DNA of 64,000 bases from Caulobacterales bacterium (GTDB lineage: Bacteria > Pseudomonadota > Alphaproteobacteria > Caulobacterales > Caulobacteraceae). A program made the position numbers and the translations under genes. Numbering within the stretch: position 1 is the first letter of the stretch; each line of letters begins with the position of its first letter. The stretch is from positions 310,001 through 374,000 of the forward strand of contig JAFLCS010000003.1 in NCBI GenBank assembly GCA_017302105.1, read 5' to 3'. Shown here one piece after another: positions 29,748-39,729 of this stretch. Under the pieces are notes generated by a model, which saw nothing but the letters and a program-made list of their open reading frames with translations, did not search any database and was not told where the DNA came from.

Positions 29748-32333
29748 CTAGTCCGCCACCTTGGCCGATTTGGACGGGGTTTTGGATTTCGGTTTCGGCT
29801 TGGCTGCGGTTTTCGGCTTGCTGGCTCGCGCCGGCTTCTTCGCCGGCCCCTTGGCCGCCTTGGCCGCAATCAACTCGACCGCCTGCTCCATGGTGACCTG
29901 TTCGGGATCGACGCCCCGGGGGAGCGTTGCATTGGTTTTTCCGGATTTCACATAGGGACCGAACCGGCCCGGCATGATCTGAATCGCCTCGCCACTCTCA
30001 GGGTGAGGCCCAAGATCCTTCAGCGCGGTCGTCGCACCGCCCCCCCGGCGTCCGGCCCGCTTTTCGGCTAGCAGGGCAACGGCCCGGTTCAGGCCGATGT
30101 CAAAGACTTCCTGAATGTCTCCCAGATTGGCATAGGTGCCAGCGTGAGCCACGAACGGTCCGTAGCGGCCAAGCCCGGCAGAGATGAGCTTGCCGTCTTC
30201 CGGATGAGAACCGACTTCTCGTGGAAGGCTAAGCAGGCGCAGGGCCTGTTCCAGGTCTAAAGATGTCGGTGCCCAACCCTTGGGCAGGGACGACCGCTTG
30301 GGTTTGTCACCGTCGCTCGGCGTTTCGACGTACCAGCCAAAGCGCCCGTTCTTCAGGGTGACAGGCAGGCCGGTCCCAGGATCGACGCCCAACTCACGGT
30401 CGCCGCTGTCCTGCCCTTCACCGCCTTCACCGTGGGCCGGCTGCCCGATCGGTCGGGTGTATTTGCATTCAGGATAGTTCGAACACCCGATGAACGCTCC
30501 GAAGCGGCTCGTCTTCAGGCTCAACCGACCTTCGCCGCAGCGCGGACAAAGGCGCGGATCCGTTCCGTCGGCGCGCTCCGGGAAAATGTGCGGGCCCAAG
30601 GCCTCATTAAGTTGATCTAGAATGACAGAGGTCCGCAGTTCCCCGGCCGCCCCGGTCGCGGCGTAGAAATCGGTCCAGAACCGGCGCAGCAGAATCTTCC
30701 AGTCCAGGTCGCCGGCCGACACCTCGTCCAGCTGGGTCTCAAGGGCTGCGGTGAAATCATACTCGACCCAGCGCGCGAAGAACTGCTCGAGAAAGGCAGT
30801 GACCAACCGGCCCTTGTCTTCAGGGACGAAGCGCTGGCGCTCCATCCGGACATATTCCCGATCACGCAGGGTCGTGAGGGTCGAGGCATAGGTCGATGGT
30901 CGGCCGATCCCAAGTTCCTCCATCTTCTTGACCAGGCTGGCTTCTGAATAGCGCGGCGGCGGTTCGGTGAAATGCTGGTCAGCGCGTGAAGCCTCGACCT
31001 TGGCCAGCGCCCCTTCGCGGACGGCAGGAAGCCGGCCGCCTTCCTCATCATCCGAGTCGTCCCTGCCCTCTTCATAGACCGCCAGGTAGCCGTCAAAGGT
31101 CACCACCTGGCCTGTCGCGCGCAGGCCGGTCTGTCCGTCGGCGGTTTCCAGCTCGATGGTCGTCCGCTCGACGCGTGCAGACTCCATCTGGGAGGCCGCC
31201 ATGCGACGCCAGATCAGATCATAGAGCCGCCGCAGGTCGTCATCGAGACGCAGGGTCTCCGGGCGCCGCGCCAGGCTGGTTGGACGAATGGCCTCGTGCG
31301 CCTCCTGGGCATTCTTCTGCTTCGACTTGTAACGGCGCGCTTCTTCAGGAAGGTAGGCGGCCCCGTAACGGTCACGGATCACCTCGCGCGCTTCGGCGAG
31401 CCCTTCGGGCGAAACATCGACGCCGTCGGTCCGCATATAGGTGATAAGGCCGCCTTCGCCGTCGACGCCCTCGTACAGCTTCTGGGCTGTCTGCATGGTG
31501 CGCTGGGCCGAAAAACCGAGCTTGCGGGCGGCTTCCTGCTGCAGGGTCGAGGTCGTGAACGGCGGCGGCGGAGACCGACGCGCTGGCTTCTTTTCGACCG
31601 AACGCACCGTAAAGGAGCCAGCCTCGACTGCGGCCTTGGCTGTCAGTGCTGAGGCTTCGGCGTTCAGGTCGAACTTGGTCAGCTTCTTGCCGGCGTGTGT
31701 CACCAGTCGGGCCAGGAACGGCGGCCCCTCAGCGGTCACATCGGCTTCGACGGTCCAGTATTCCTGGGGCCGAAATTTCTCGATCTCGATCTCTCGGTCG
31801 ACGATCAGCCTTAGAGCCACCGACTGTACCCGACCCGCAGACCGTGCTCCCGGCAGTTTGCGCCACAGCACTGGCGACAGGTTGAATCCTACCAGATAGT
31901 CCAGCGCCCGCCGGGCCAGATAGGCATCGACCAATTCCATGTCGATCTGACGAGGATTGGCCATCGCTTCGGTCACGGCTGACCGCGTGATGGCATTGAA
32001 GGTGACCCGCTCGACCGCCTTGTCCTTCAGCGCCTTCTTTTTGTTCAGGGCCTCAAGGATGTGCCAGCTGATGGCCTCGCCTTCCCGATCAGGGTCGGTC
32101 GCGAGGATCAGCCGATCCGCCGTTTTGACCGCTGCGGCGATATCGGACAGACGCTTGGCGGATTTGGGATCGACCTCCCATTCCATCGCAAAGTCGTCGT
32201 CTGGCCGCACCGAGCCGTCTTTCGGCGGCAGGTCGCGGACGTGCCCATAGGACGCCAGGACCGTGTAGTCCGGACCCAGATATTTGTTGATGGTCTTGGC
32301 CTTGGCCGGGCTCTCGACGACGACGACGTTCAT
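29748..32333 (-). CDS. topA: DNA topoisomerase I
   Basis: Relaxes negative supercoils. The 861-aa protein starts MNVVVVESPAKAKTINKYLG (TOPRIM), has DPDREGEAISWHILE, the active-site Tyr299 in GLITYMRTDGVDVS, one clear Cys4 zinc finger (CPRCGEG through CSNYPEC), further ribbon-like repeats, and a Lys/Ala/Pro-rich tail (about the last 35 residues). The ATG at 32333 is fixed by the family start; the reading upstream to 32561 is not homologous. It lies behind dprA in the common plsY-dprA-topA order. Confidence 0.97.
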   Translation of the reverse strand: MNVVVVESPAKAKTINKYLGPDYTVLASYGHVRDLPPKDGSVRPDDDFAMEWEVDPKSAKRLSDIAAAVKTADRLILATDPDREGEAISWHILEALNKKKALKDKAVERVTFNAITRSAVTEAMANPRQIDMELVDAYLARRALDYLVGFNLSPVLWRKLPGARSAGRVQSVALRLIVDREIEIEKFRPQEYWTVEADVTAEGPPFLARLVTHAGKKLTKFDLNAEASALTAKAAVEAGSFTVRSVEKKPARRSPPPPFTTSTLQQEAARKLGFSAQRTMQTAQKLYEGVDGEGGLITYMRTDGVDVSPEGLAEAREVIRDRYGAAYLPEEARRYKSKQKNAQEAHEAIRPTSLARRPETLRLDDDLRRLYDLIWRRMAASQMESARVERTTIELETADGQTGLRATGQVVTFDGYLAVYEEGRDDSDDEEGGRLPAVREGALAKVEASRADQHFTEPPPRYSEASLVKKMEELGIGRPSTYASTLTTLRDREYVRMERQRFVPEDKGRLVTAFLEQFFARWVEYDFTAALETQLDEVSAGDLDWKILLRRFWTDFYAATGAAGELRTSVILDQLNEALGPHIFPERADGTDPRLCPRCGEGRLSLKTSRFGAFIGCSNYPECKYTRPIGQPAHGEGGEGQDSGDRELGVDPGTGLPVTLKNGRFGWYVETPSDGDKPKRSSLPKGWAPTSLDLEQALRLLSLPREVGSHPEDGKLISAGLGRYGPFVAHAGTYANLGDIQEVFDIGLNRAVALLAEKRAGRRGGGATTALKDLGPHPESGEAIQIMPGRFGPYVKSGKTNATLPRGVDPEQVTMEQAVELIAAKAAKGPAKKPARASKPKTAAKPKPKSKTPSKSAKVAD

Positions 32334-32493
32334 GCGGAGGTGCTGCGCCCCTTCAAAAGGAGCGGGAAAGTGGGGGTGCCCCTCTGCCTTGTCAACAAAG
32401 CCGTCGTTCTTCTGCCGGTTGCGTCCTGTTCGGCGCTTGCGGCCCGAGCCATGCGGGTATATCGAGAACAACAACCTTAACGCGAGCGCATAG

Positions 32494-32685
32494 ATGCCGG
32501 TCCAACCTGATTCGATCCCGTCTCCGAATGTCGCAGATGTCCGTGAGTTCATCGCGAGCACCGCAGACGAACTCGCTCAACTCGCACGCCAAAGCGGTGA
32601 TCGGCGCCTGGCCCTGATCCTCGATGCAGCAGCCTCGATCGCTGAATTACCGGAAGTGTATTCGGCCTCGTCCAGGGCCGCCTAG
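32494..32685 (+). CDS. Small conserved-looking hypothetical protein
   Basis: A 63-aa ORF between topA and dprA, on the opposite strand to both. The helical pattern VREFIASTADELAQLARQSGDRRLALILDAAASIAE resembles short alphaproteobacterial proteins of unknown function with a DELAQLAR core and a LA-LLDMA-like second helix. It overlaps the dprA end by 4 bases. No signal peptide or motif of known function. Confidence 0.6.
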   Translation: MPVQPDSIPSPNVADVREFIASTADELAQLARQSGDRRLALILDAAASIAELPEVYSASSRAA

Positions 32686-33767
32686 GCCCTAACCACCTTG
32701 CCATCCTCGGTCAGAATGGCTTGCCCACCCAGGGTCAGCTCAAGCAGGATGCCCATCACCTGTCCAGCTGGGGCCCCGGCTGCTCGGATCAGGTCGTCAC
32801 GCGATATCGGCGTCGGCCCCAGCAGGGCCAGGACCCTCTGAGAAAGGTTGCCGTCCGGGGCCTGTATCTCGTCGTGCGGACAGGATGGTGGAGGCTCGAA
32901 CAGGCCTCTGGGCCGTTCCAGGGCTCGCAAGACGTCGTCGATGCCGGCGCATAGCCCCGCCCCCTGCCGGATCAGGTCATTGCTTCCAGCACACCGCGGG
33001 TCGAGAGGCGAGCCTGGCACGGCCAGCACTTCACGGCCCTGTTCAGCTGCCAGTCGCGCGGTGATCAGCGACCCGGAGCGAACCTCTGCCTCGACAACCA
33101 CGACCGCGCGCGACAGACCTGAAATAATCCGATTGCGACGGGGAAAATCCCTGGCCTGGGCGCGGTGCCCGACCGGGCTTTCTGAAAGAACACAGCCCTC
33201 AGCAACGATGCGCTCGTACAGCTCAGCATTCTGCGGCGGATAGACATCGTCAATCCCGCCACCAAGCACAGCCACGGTCCCCGTCGCCAGAGATCCGAGG
33301 TGCGCGGCCGCGTCGATGCCGCGCGCAAGGCCGGATGCGACGACGAAACCGGTGCCGCCGAGCTCGACGGCCAGCCCCTGGGCGAACCTCTGCCCGGCGG
33401 CCGAGGCCACCCGGGCCCCGACAAGCGCTACGGTATCGCGGCCGAGCAGGCCGACATCCCCCCGGGTCCACAAGACCGGAGCGGGTGCATCCAGGGCCAT
33501 CAGCGGGGTGGGATATTCTGGATCGCCCAGAACCAGCAGCCGCGCCCTTGCGGCCTCCCCGCGCCGGAGCTCGCCCTCGATGTCTTGTGGCGTCGGAATG
33601 CGCAGCGACCCGCCGGCGCGCCGAGTCAATTCCGGAAGACGATCAAGGGCCTGGATCGCCGAGCCTTCGCGCCTTATCAGCTCCCGAAAGGCGACAGGCC
33701 CGATCCGCGGCGTGCGCGCCAGTCTCAGGCGCGCGATCCGCTCAGTTGCGTCAAGGCTGCGGGTCAC
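32682..33767 (-). CDS. dprA: DNA-processing protein DprA
   Basis: A 361-aa DprA/Smf protein that loads RecA on incoming single-stranded DNA during transformation. A SAM-like N-terminal part is followed by the Rossmann domain (VALVGARVASAAGQRFA, GLARGIDAAAHLGSL, AVLGGGIDDVYPPQN, FPRRNRIISGLS, GSLITARLAAEQGREVLAVPG) and a C-terminal winged helix (about 290-361). The GTG at 33767 overlaps the plsY stop; the longer reading would run through plsY and is not homologous. Confidence 0.95.
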   Translation of the reverse strand: MTRSLDATERIARLRLARTPRIGPVAFRELIRREGSAIQALDRLPELTRRAGGSLRIPTPQDIEGELRRGEAARARLLVLGDPEYPTPLMALDAPAPVLWTRGDVGLLGRDTVALVGARVASAAGQRFAQGLAVELGGTGFVVASGLARGIDAAAHLGSLATGTVAVLGGGIDDVYPPQNAELYERIVAEGCVLSESPVGHRAQARDFPRRNRIISGLSRAVVVVEAEVRSGSLITARLAAEQGREVLAVPGSPLDPRCAGSNDLIRQGAGLCAGIDDVLRALERPRGLFEPPPSCPHDEIQAPDGNLSQRVLALLGPTPISRDDLIRAAGAPAGQVMGILLELTLGGQAILTEDGKVVRA

Positions 33768-34381
33768 CGACCTGTGCCGAAGCGAGGCTCCTGCCCGCGT
33801 ATCAGGCGGCCGATGTTCTCGTGGTGACGGATAGCAATCAGAGCGGCCATGGAAACCACCAGGAGAAGCACCGGCATCGACTGCCCCATCAGCCAGGCCG
33901 CAGGAACCGCCATCGCCGCAGCCACAAGGGCCGACAGGGAGGAAATGCGGCTCACGGCAAAGACGAGAATCCATATCCCTGCCGAAATCAGACCGACGGG
34001 CCAGGCCGCCGCCAGCAAGACGCCGTAGAAGGTTGCGACGCCCTTGCCGCCCTTGAAGCCGAGCCAGACTGGAAACAGATGGCCAAGGAATGCAGCCACG
34101 CCCGCCAGCGCCGTCAGCGCCTCATTGTCGAAAATCTGGCGTGCCAGCAAGACTGCAGCAGCGCCCTTGCCAGCGTCGAGGAAAAGGGTGGCAAGGGCCA
34201 GTTCCTTGCGCCCGGTCCGCAAAACATTCGTCGCGCCGATATTGCCCGATCCGATCGACCGGACATCGCCCGCTCCGCCGAGCCGGGTAACGATCAAACC
34301 AAACGGGATCGACCCAAGGAGGTAACACAGCGCCACCGTGGTAATCGAAGGAAGACTCGTCAAATCCCCGGCATCCGCCAT
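33764..34381 (-). CDS. plsY: Glycerol-3-phosphate acyltransferase PlsY
   Basis: Inner-membrane enzyme that acylates glycerol 3-phosphate from acyl phosphate, the first step of phospholipid synthesis. 205 aa with about five membrane segments and the conserved loops GSIPFGLIV, SIGSGNIGATNVLRTG, LFLDAGKGAAAVLLA and LGHLFPVWLGFKGGKGVAT. Coupled to dprA by a 4-base GTGA overlap. Confidence 0.96.
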   Translation of the reverse strand: MADAGDLTSLPSITTVALCYLLGSIPFGLIVTRLGGAGDVRSIGSGNIGATNVLRTGRKELALATLFLDAGKGAAAVLLARQIFDNEALTALAGVAAFLGHLFPVWLGFKGGKGVATFYGVLLAAAWPVGLISAGIWILVFAVSRISSLSALVAAAMAVPAAWLMGQSMPVLLLVVSMAALIAIRHHENIGRLIRGQEPRFGTGR

Positions 34382-34490
34382 ACTGCACCTCCAGACCGTC
34401 CGGCAGGTCTAGCACTATTGAAGACTTGAGAAAGCACGCATCGCCGTGTTCGTCTGTGACGCCCCTATTGGATTTGACGGAGTACGATAG

Positions 34491-35690
34491 ATGCCCACCT
34501 CCCAAGATGTTGATGTCGCGATCGTCGGCTCGGGCCCAAGCGGCCTAGCCTTTGCGCGGGCCTTGTCGGGTTGCGGCCTGAAGATCCTGTTGCTGGAAGC
34601 CCAATCTGAAGATCACCTTCGCGCGCCGGCCTTTGACGGTCGGGAGATCGCCCTGACGCATCGCTCCATCCGGGTTCTGCGCGAGTTGGGGGCCTGGGAC
34701 AGGCTGGCATCGGACGAGATCTCTCCATTGCGTCGTGCCCGCGTGATGGATGGCTCGTCTGCGTTCGAGCTAGGGTTCGAACCCCGTGGGCAGGATCGTC
34801 TCGGCGCCCTGGTTTCCAACCACCTGATCCGGCGGACCCTCTACGATTCGGTCATCGAATGTCCCGATGTGACGATTCTCTCCGGCCAGGCTGTGGTCGC
34901 GTGCGAAATCAAGGCTGGCCCGCACCGCGTCAACCTCCGCCTCGCCGGCGGTGTGGATGTTCGCGCACGACTTCTGGTTGCGGCCGATTCCCGGTTTTCC
35001 CAGACCCGTGATCGGCTCGGAGTCGGTGTCGATATACATCGGCTCGGTCGCTCCATGCTCGTCTGCCGAATGAGCCATGACCAGTCGCATGACCACGTCG
35101 CCACCGAGTGGTTCGACTACGGCCAGACCGTCGCGACCCTTCCTCTGAATGGACCAGGCGAAAAAGCTCGGACGTCCTCGATCGTGTTGACGCTCGAGTC
35201 TCCCCGGATCGAGAAGCTGCTGGAGGAGGAGCCATCGGCGTTTGAGGCGGAGATCGAAAGGCGGCTTAAGGGCCACCTTACCGGCCTTCGGCTGGTCAGC
35301 ACCCGACACGCCTATCCCATGGCTATCACCTGGAGCCGTCAGTTCTGTGGAGACGGCTTCGCCTTGATCGGAGACGCGGCTGTTGGGATGCACCCGGTGA
35401 CCGCGCACGGTTTCAATCTGGGACTGCGAAGCGCCGACTCCCTGGCGCGTCGGCTCCGAAAGGCTGCTTCAAGCGGCCGAGACATAGGTACAATCAGCAT
35501 TCTGCGCTCCTATGAGGCGGAGCATCGGCGCACGGCCTTGCCTCTGTATGAAGGCACTCATCTTCTGGTCCGACTTTTCACCAACGAGGCAACGCCCGCC
35601 CGCCTGGCGCGCGGCACCGCCCTGCGGATCGCTCAGGCCGCGGCTCCGCTTAGGCGTGCAGTCTCGGCAATGCTCACCGACGCTGGCTGA
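34491..35690 (+). CDS. ubiM: FAD-dependent hydroxylase, probable 5-demethoxyubiquinol hydroxylase UbiM
   Basis: A 399-aa UbiH/Coq6-family flavoprotein monooxygenase. It has GSGPSGLAFARAL (GxGxxG), FDGREIALTHRSIRVLRELGAWD, and GDAAVGMHPVTAHGFNLGLRSAD (second FAD motif). The HPVTAHGFNLGL form and the AFDGREIALTH start are those I associate with UbiM, but UbiH or UbiF function cannot be excluded. It stands between plsY and pyrC' on the opposite strand. A ubiK-like gene is 5 kb away. Confidence 0.75.
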   Translation: MPTSQDVDVAIVGSGPSGLAFARALSGCGLKILLLEAQSEDHLRAPAFDGREIALTHRSIRVLRELGAWDRLASDEISPLRRARVMDGSSAFELGFEPRGQDRLGALVSNHLIRRTLYDSVIECPDVTILSGQAVVACEIKAGPHRVNLRLAGGVDVRARLLVAADSRFSQTRDRLGVGVDIHRLGRSMLVCRMSHDQSHDHVATEWFDYGQTVATLPLNGPGEKARTSSIVLTLESPRIEKLLEEEPSAFEAEIERRLKGHLTGLRLVSTRHAYPMAITWSRQFCGDGFALIGDAAVGMHPVTAHGFNLGLRSADSLARRLRKAASSGRDIGTISILRSYEAEHRRTALPLYEGTHLLVRLFTNEATPARLARGTALRIAQAAAPLRRAVSAMLTDAG

Positions 35691-35709
35691 GACCCCGACG
35701 GCATTCCGA

Positions 35710-37014
35710 TCAGTGAGGGTTGGCTTCGCGCCAGACGATCCGGCCGAATGCCACCGTCAGCAACACCCTGCCCTGCAGCCGGCGGCCGTCGAAGCTGCTG
35801 TTCTTGGATCGCGACCGTAGGGCATCGGCATCGACAACCACGGGTGCGTCCGGGTCGAACAGGACCAAATCGGCCCGGGCATCCGCCGTCAGTCGTCCAG
35901 CAGCCAGCCCGATCAAGTCGGCCGGGCCACTGGTCAAGGGCCTGAGCACATCGATTAACGCCACCCCGGCCTCGTGATGGAGCGTCAGCGCGCCCGCGAG
36001 CAGGGTTTCGAGCCCGACCGAGCCTGGCTCGGCCTCCGCAAAGGGCAGACGCTTGCCTTCGGCCGGCACCGGCGTATGCGCCGAGACGATGGCGTCAATC
36101 TCGCCGTCCCGAACAGCTTCGACCATGGCTCGGCGGTCAGCTTCGGAACGAAGCGGCGGGTCCAGACGCATGAACGTCCGATAGTCGCCGACGTCGACTT
36201 CATTGAAGCAGAGGTGGTTGACAGAAACGCTTGCGGCGACTTCGGCACCTCGACGCCGGGCCTGCCGCAGCTGGTCCAGCGCGGCGGCGGTGGTGACCTG
36301 ATCGACCAGCAGGCGCGCGCCGGTGCTCTCAGCCAGGGCCAGATCCCGCGCCAAACCGATGCACTCGGCAATGGCCGGTGCTGCGGGCAAGCCCATTCGT
36401 GATGACAACTCACCGCTCGTGGCCGCCGCGCCCTGGGTCAGGAATGCATCGGCCGGCCGATGGGCGACGAGCGCATCGAAGGCCTTCGCATAGGTCATCA
36501 CCCGACGCAGGACCCGACTGTCGGCGATGAGGTGGTCCGCGTCCGTGAAATAGACGGCACCCGCCTCCGACATCAGGCCGATCTCGGCCAGAGCCTCGCC
36601 CTTCAGCCCCCGCGTGAGGGCGCCGGCGGCGAGTACATTCACCGATTCCAGATCACGGCCCCGACGCGTGAGGAAATCAATCAGGGCCGGCTCGTCGACG
36701 GCGGGGTGGGTGTCTGGCTGCAACACCAGGGTGGTCACGCCGCCGGCCGCCGCCGCATCGACGACGGATCGCAGGGTCTCACGCGCCTCCGATCCGGGCT
36801 CTCCGCTCTTGACCCGCAGGTCCACCAGCCCCGGGGCAAGGACGGCCCCTTCGCAATCGATGACGCGAACGTCCTCTGGCCGGGACGAGAAGGTCGGCTG
36901 GTACTCGACTGCCTCAATGCGCCCGCCACGGACCAGGACACATCCTGGGCCGTCATAGCCACTGGCCGGGTCGAGCAGCCGGGCATTGATCAGGGCAAGG
37001 CCGCGCGTGCTCAC
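35710..37014 (-). CDS. Dihydroorotase-like protein without metal ligands (PyrC')
   Basis: A 434-aa amidohydrolase-fold protein directly behind pyrB (4-base overlap). The usual PGxVDxHVHxREPG reads [14 protein letters not shown] (Arg67 and Lys69 in place of the two His). The later His motif and the catalytic Asp region are also changed ([19 protein letters not shown] where TDHAPH is usual). It is therefore most likely the non-catalytic dihydroorotase homologue that holds aspartate transcarbamylase together, with an active PyrC encoded elsewhere. Confidence 0.88.
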   Translation of the reverse strand: MSTRGLALINARLLDPASGYDGPGCVLVRGGRIEAVEYQPTFSSRPEDVRVIDCEGAVLAPGLVDLRVKSGEPGSEARETLRSVVDAAAAGGVTTLVLQPDTHPAVDEPALIDFLTRRGRDLESVNVLAAGALTRGLKGEALAEIGLMSEAGAVYFTDADHLIADSRVLRRVMTYAKAFDALVAHRPADAFLTQGAAATSGELSSRMGLPAAPAIAECIGLARDLALAESTGARLLVDQVTTAAALDQLRQARRRGAEVAASVSVNHLCFNEVDVGDYRTFMRLDPPLRSEADRRAMVEAVRDGEIDAIVSAHTPVPAEGKRLPFAEAEPGSVGLETLLAGALTLHHEAGVALIDVLRPLTSGPADLIGLAAGRLTADARADLVLFDPDAPVVVDADALRSRSKNSSFDGRRLQGRVLLTVAFGRIVWREANPH

Positions 37015-37994
37015 TGTTCGGCCTCCATCCGCTCTGCCAAGGACACCAACACCGCCATCCGGAGCGCCACCCCGGCCTCCACCTGATCCGAAATCAGCGA
37101 AACGGCAGGATCGTCAGCGACGCTGGATTCGATTTCGACTCCACGATTCATCGGGCCCGGGTGCATGACCTTCGCGCCGGGTGCAGCATGGGCCAGCTTC
37201 TCGCTATCAAGACCCCAGAACCGGAAATACTCACGCGTCGAGGGGACAAAGGCTCCGTTCATCCGCTCACGCTGCAAACGCAACATCATCACGACATCGA
37301 CGCCCGTGATCCCCTGGATCATGTCCGTATAGACAGGCGCGCCCCAGCGTGCGGCCTCAGACGGCAACAGGGTCGGAGGCCCCACAAGACGCACTTCACA
37401 CCCCATCGCCTGAAGCAGAGCGACATTCGATCGAGCCACACGGCTATGCTGGATGTCACCACAGATGGCGACCGACAGCGAGCCAACGTCACCGCCGAAC
37501 GCCCGCCGCAATGTCAGCAGATCCAGCAGGGCCTGTGTCGGGTGTTCATGCTGGCCGTCACCGGCATTGATGACCGAGCACTCGACCTTGCGCGCCAGCA
37601 GATCAGCCGCGCCCGACCCCCAGTGGCGAACCACCAGTAAATCCGGCCGCATAGCGACCAGGGTACTGGCCGTGTCGATCAGGGTTTCTCCCTTGGCGAC
37701 CGACGAGGCCCCAACCGCCATATTGACGACATCACCTCCCAACCGCTTGCCGGCAATTTCGAAGGAACCCTGGGTGCGAGTGGAGTTCTCGAAGAACAGA
37801 TTGATGAGGGTACGACCGCGCAGCAGGTCAAGACTTTTGGCCGACTGCCGTCCAAACTCAAGGAACCCATCGGCGAGGTCCAGCAGAGCATCGACATCGG
37901 GCCGATCAAGGTCGGACGCCGACAGCAGATGGGGCCGGGGAAATGGAAACAGCCGCGCTCGAAGGGTTTCGGATACGTCAGCCATCTGGGTCAT
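37011..37994 (-). CDS. pyrB: Aspartate carbamoyltransferase catalytic subunit
   Basis: Joins carbamoyl phosphate and aspartate in pyrimidine synthesis. The 327-aa protein has the carbamoyl-phosphate loop [31 protein letters not shown] and the late [11 protein letters not shown]. It is coupled to the dihydroorotase-like gene, as expected for the dodecameric PyrB/PyrC' complex. No PyrI subunit is nearby. Confidence 0.96.
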   Translation of the reverse strand: MTQMADVSETLRARLFPFPRPHLLSASDLDRPDVDALLDLADGFLEFGRQSAKSLDLLRGRTLINLFFENSTRTQGSFEIAGKRLGGDVVNMAVGASSVAKGETLIDTASTLVAMRPDLLVVRHWGSGAADLLARKVECSVINAGDGQHEHPTQALLDLLTLRRAFGGDVGSLSVAICGDIQHSRVARSNVALLQAMGCEVRLVGPPTLLPSEAARWGAPVYTDMIQGITGVDVVMMLRLQRERMNGAFVPSTREYFRFWGLDSEKLAHAAPGAKVMHPGPMNRGVEIESSVADDPAVSLISDQVEAGVALRMAVLVSLAERMEAEQ

Positions 37995-38036
37995 CGGGTC
38001 GCCGCTATAGGCCGAGTGGGCCGGTTCGACTAGGCC

Positions 38037-38453
38037 CTAATCGATTGAGACCTGCAGGCTGTAGTCCGTTCTGTTGCGGCCTGCCCCCACGACGATGAGG
38101 TATCGACCGCCGCGCTGAACTGGACCGGACCACGCCTGAGCGTCGCCGCCGGCACCACGCAGCGCCCGTCCGTAGAATATCCACTGGTCATCCCCGGCGC
38201 GGAAGACGTGAGTGCCAGGGGGATAGATCTGGAAGATGGCATCGCCCCGGACGCTCTCAAGCGAGACGGACAGGGTCTGGCCTGGCTCCGCATAGACCGG
38301 ATAAATGTCCCGGTCGGCCTGCGAGACGTCGCCTTGCAGAGTGGCATCGATCGACCCTCGATATCGTCCATCCTCGGGACGTTCGTCAGCAAATGACGGA
38401 TCGTTCCAGGCCAGGATGGTCAGGCCTATGATCGCTGCCAGTCGCAACAACAT
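38037..38453 (-). CDS. Secreted hypothetical protein (PPC-like beta domain)
   Basis: A 138-aa protein with a signal peptide (MLLRLAAIIGLTILAWNDPSFA). The mature part looks all-beta (PGQTLSVSLESVRGDAIFQIYPPGTHVF, GGRYLIVVGAGRNRTDYSLQVSID), similar to bacterial pre-peptidase C-terminal domains; this is by pattern only. The ATG at 38453 has GGGAGG upstream. It is 19 bases behind the phytoene-synthase-like gene. Confidence 0.65.
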   Translation of the reverse strand: MLLRLAAIIGLTILAWNDPSFADERPEDGRYRGSIDATLQGDVSQADRDIYPVYAEPGQTLSVSLESVRGDAIFQIYPPGTHVFRAGDDQWIFYGRALRGAGGDAQAWSGPVQRGGRYLIVVGAGRNRTDYSLQVSID

Positions 38454-38472
38454 CGTCAGATCCTCCCTGGCC

Positions 38473-39096
38473 CTATATTCGCCCCAGAAGGGCCGCGCCG
38501 ACAAGTCTGAGGCGTTTGACGGCCTGCGGCTCGGTCTCGGACCTTAGAGCGGCGTGTGCCACCGCCGGGAATGCCGCGACAGGTAGATCGCGCAATGCCT
38601 GGTTGGCGATCGCCCTGCCCTCCCAGGCCCCTTCCACGTCGCCCTGTTGCCGACGTTTCCAGACCTCCGCGGCTCCCTTCGCCGCTGCGTCGTACCCCGT
38701 GCCGACGAGCACACTCACTGCCTGGAGCATGGGGGTAACGAAGATGGCCCCAGCGTTGTCGGCGCGACCATACACCTGATCGACGCGAGCCGTGATGAGG
38801 CCGTCGAAGATCTGACGATCCAGATCGGCACGTCCTGCCAGCTCGCCCAGGCGCTCCAGCACTGGATGCCCTTTTCGTGGACGACCGGAGAAAACCCCGT
38901 CCATCTGTTCGGACCACCAGGTGAATCGCATTTCGGCGAGGATAGGCTGGCTGACCCGAAGCGGTATCGCGGCCAATTCGGCCTCGAAGGCGTAGAGCGT
39001 CGTCAGATCCGAACGTTGGCGCTCCGTCGCGGCCAGGCGGCTAGACGCCCATCGCTCAAAATCCGACTCGCGCAGGCGCGTATCGAGATCGACCAC
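38473..39096 (-). CDS. Squalene/phytoene synthase family protein
   Basis: A 207-aa protein with the pattern of alphaproteobacterial short synthase-like proteins: LTTLYAFEAELAAIPLRVSQPILAEMRFTWWSEQMDGV. The two Asp-rich catalytic motifs of true phytoene synthases are weak or missing, so it is more like the NDUFAF6-type branch than a carotenoid enzyme. The GTG start follows the PuuD-like gene by 15 bases. Synteny with yajC-secDF is common in this class. Confidence 0.75.
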   Translation of the reverse strand: MVDLDTRLRESDFERWASSRLAATERQRSDLTTLYAFEAELAAIPLRVSQPILAEMRFTWWSEQMDGVFSGRPRKGHPVLERLGELAGRADLDRQIFDGLITARVDQVYGRADNAGAIFVTPMLQAVSVLVGTGYDAAAKGAAEVWKRRQQGDVEGAWEGRAIANQALRDLPVAAFPAVAHAALRSETEPQAVKRLRLVGAALLGRI

Positions 39097-39111
39097 GCCC
39101 GCTCCGAGACC

Positions 39112-39729
39112 CTAGCCGACCAGCGTCTGGTACATCGTCATTGAGACGAGCATCGGCAGTGACAGCAACAGGTTGGTACGGCTGAAAAGCATGGCCGTCC
39201 GAGCCGCCTTGGCCTTGGCATCGGCGTCATATCCATCCTTGATACCGAGCGCGATCTTTTGATTGGGCCAGATGAAACCCCAGACATTCAGCATCATGAT
39301 GATGCCAAGCCACATACCAACACCCATCAGGGTGAAACCGGAATCGCCGGCTTGAAAGCCGCCGGCCAGACCCAGGGTCAACGTCTCGTGTGCATAGTCG
39401 GCTCCCCGCAGGAACGCGGTAACCAGTCCAGCCAGCACCGTCACCAGCGCCGCCCAACGGAACCAAAACAAGGCCTCCGGGGCGATGTACTTCGACACTG
39501 CCGGCTTCAGCTCGGCAGGAATATCAGGCATCCGGCGGATCTGGACGAAGTTGAAGTAGTACAGCAATCCGATCCACAGGACCCCGGCAAGCACGTGCAC
39601 CCAACGCAATAGCGCTTGCCAGAAGATCGGATCGCCAAATCGGCCGACACCGAAACAATAGATCATCACCCCCGCAAGAAGCAGGCTGACGATCATCGTA
39701 TTGCGAAAATTTGCCAGCAATCCGGCCAT
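39112..39729 (-). CDS. Urate hydroxylase PuuD-like membrane protein
   Basis: A 205-aa integral membrane protein with about four to five segments (VSLLLAGVMIYCF, VLAGVLWIGLLYYFNFVQI, FRWAALVTVLAGLVTAF, LMGVGMWLGIIMMLNVWGFIWP). It matches the Urate_ox_N domain of PuuD. The cytochrome c part of full PuuD is missing, so urate oxidation is doubtful. The conserved HxxxGxxWIG pattern (WVHVLAGVLWIGLL) may bind haem. It is between secF and the synthase-like gene. Confidence 0.75.
   Translation of the reverse strand: MAGLLANFRNTMIVSLLLAGVMIYCFGVGRFGDPIFWQALLRWVHVLAGVLWIGLLYYFNFVQIRRMPDIPAELKPAVSKYIAPEALFWFRWAALVTVLAGLVTAFLRGADYAHETLTLGLAGGFQAGDSGFTLMGVGMWLGIIMMLNVWGFIWPNQKIALGIKDGYDADAKAKAARTAMLFSRTNLLLSLPMLVSMTMYQTLVG

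Noticed and set aside
33335-34429. A 364-codon frame opposite dprA and plsY
   Set aside because: Arg/Pro-rich translation without similarity to any family; both minus-strand genes are certain.
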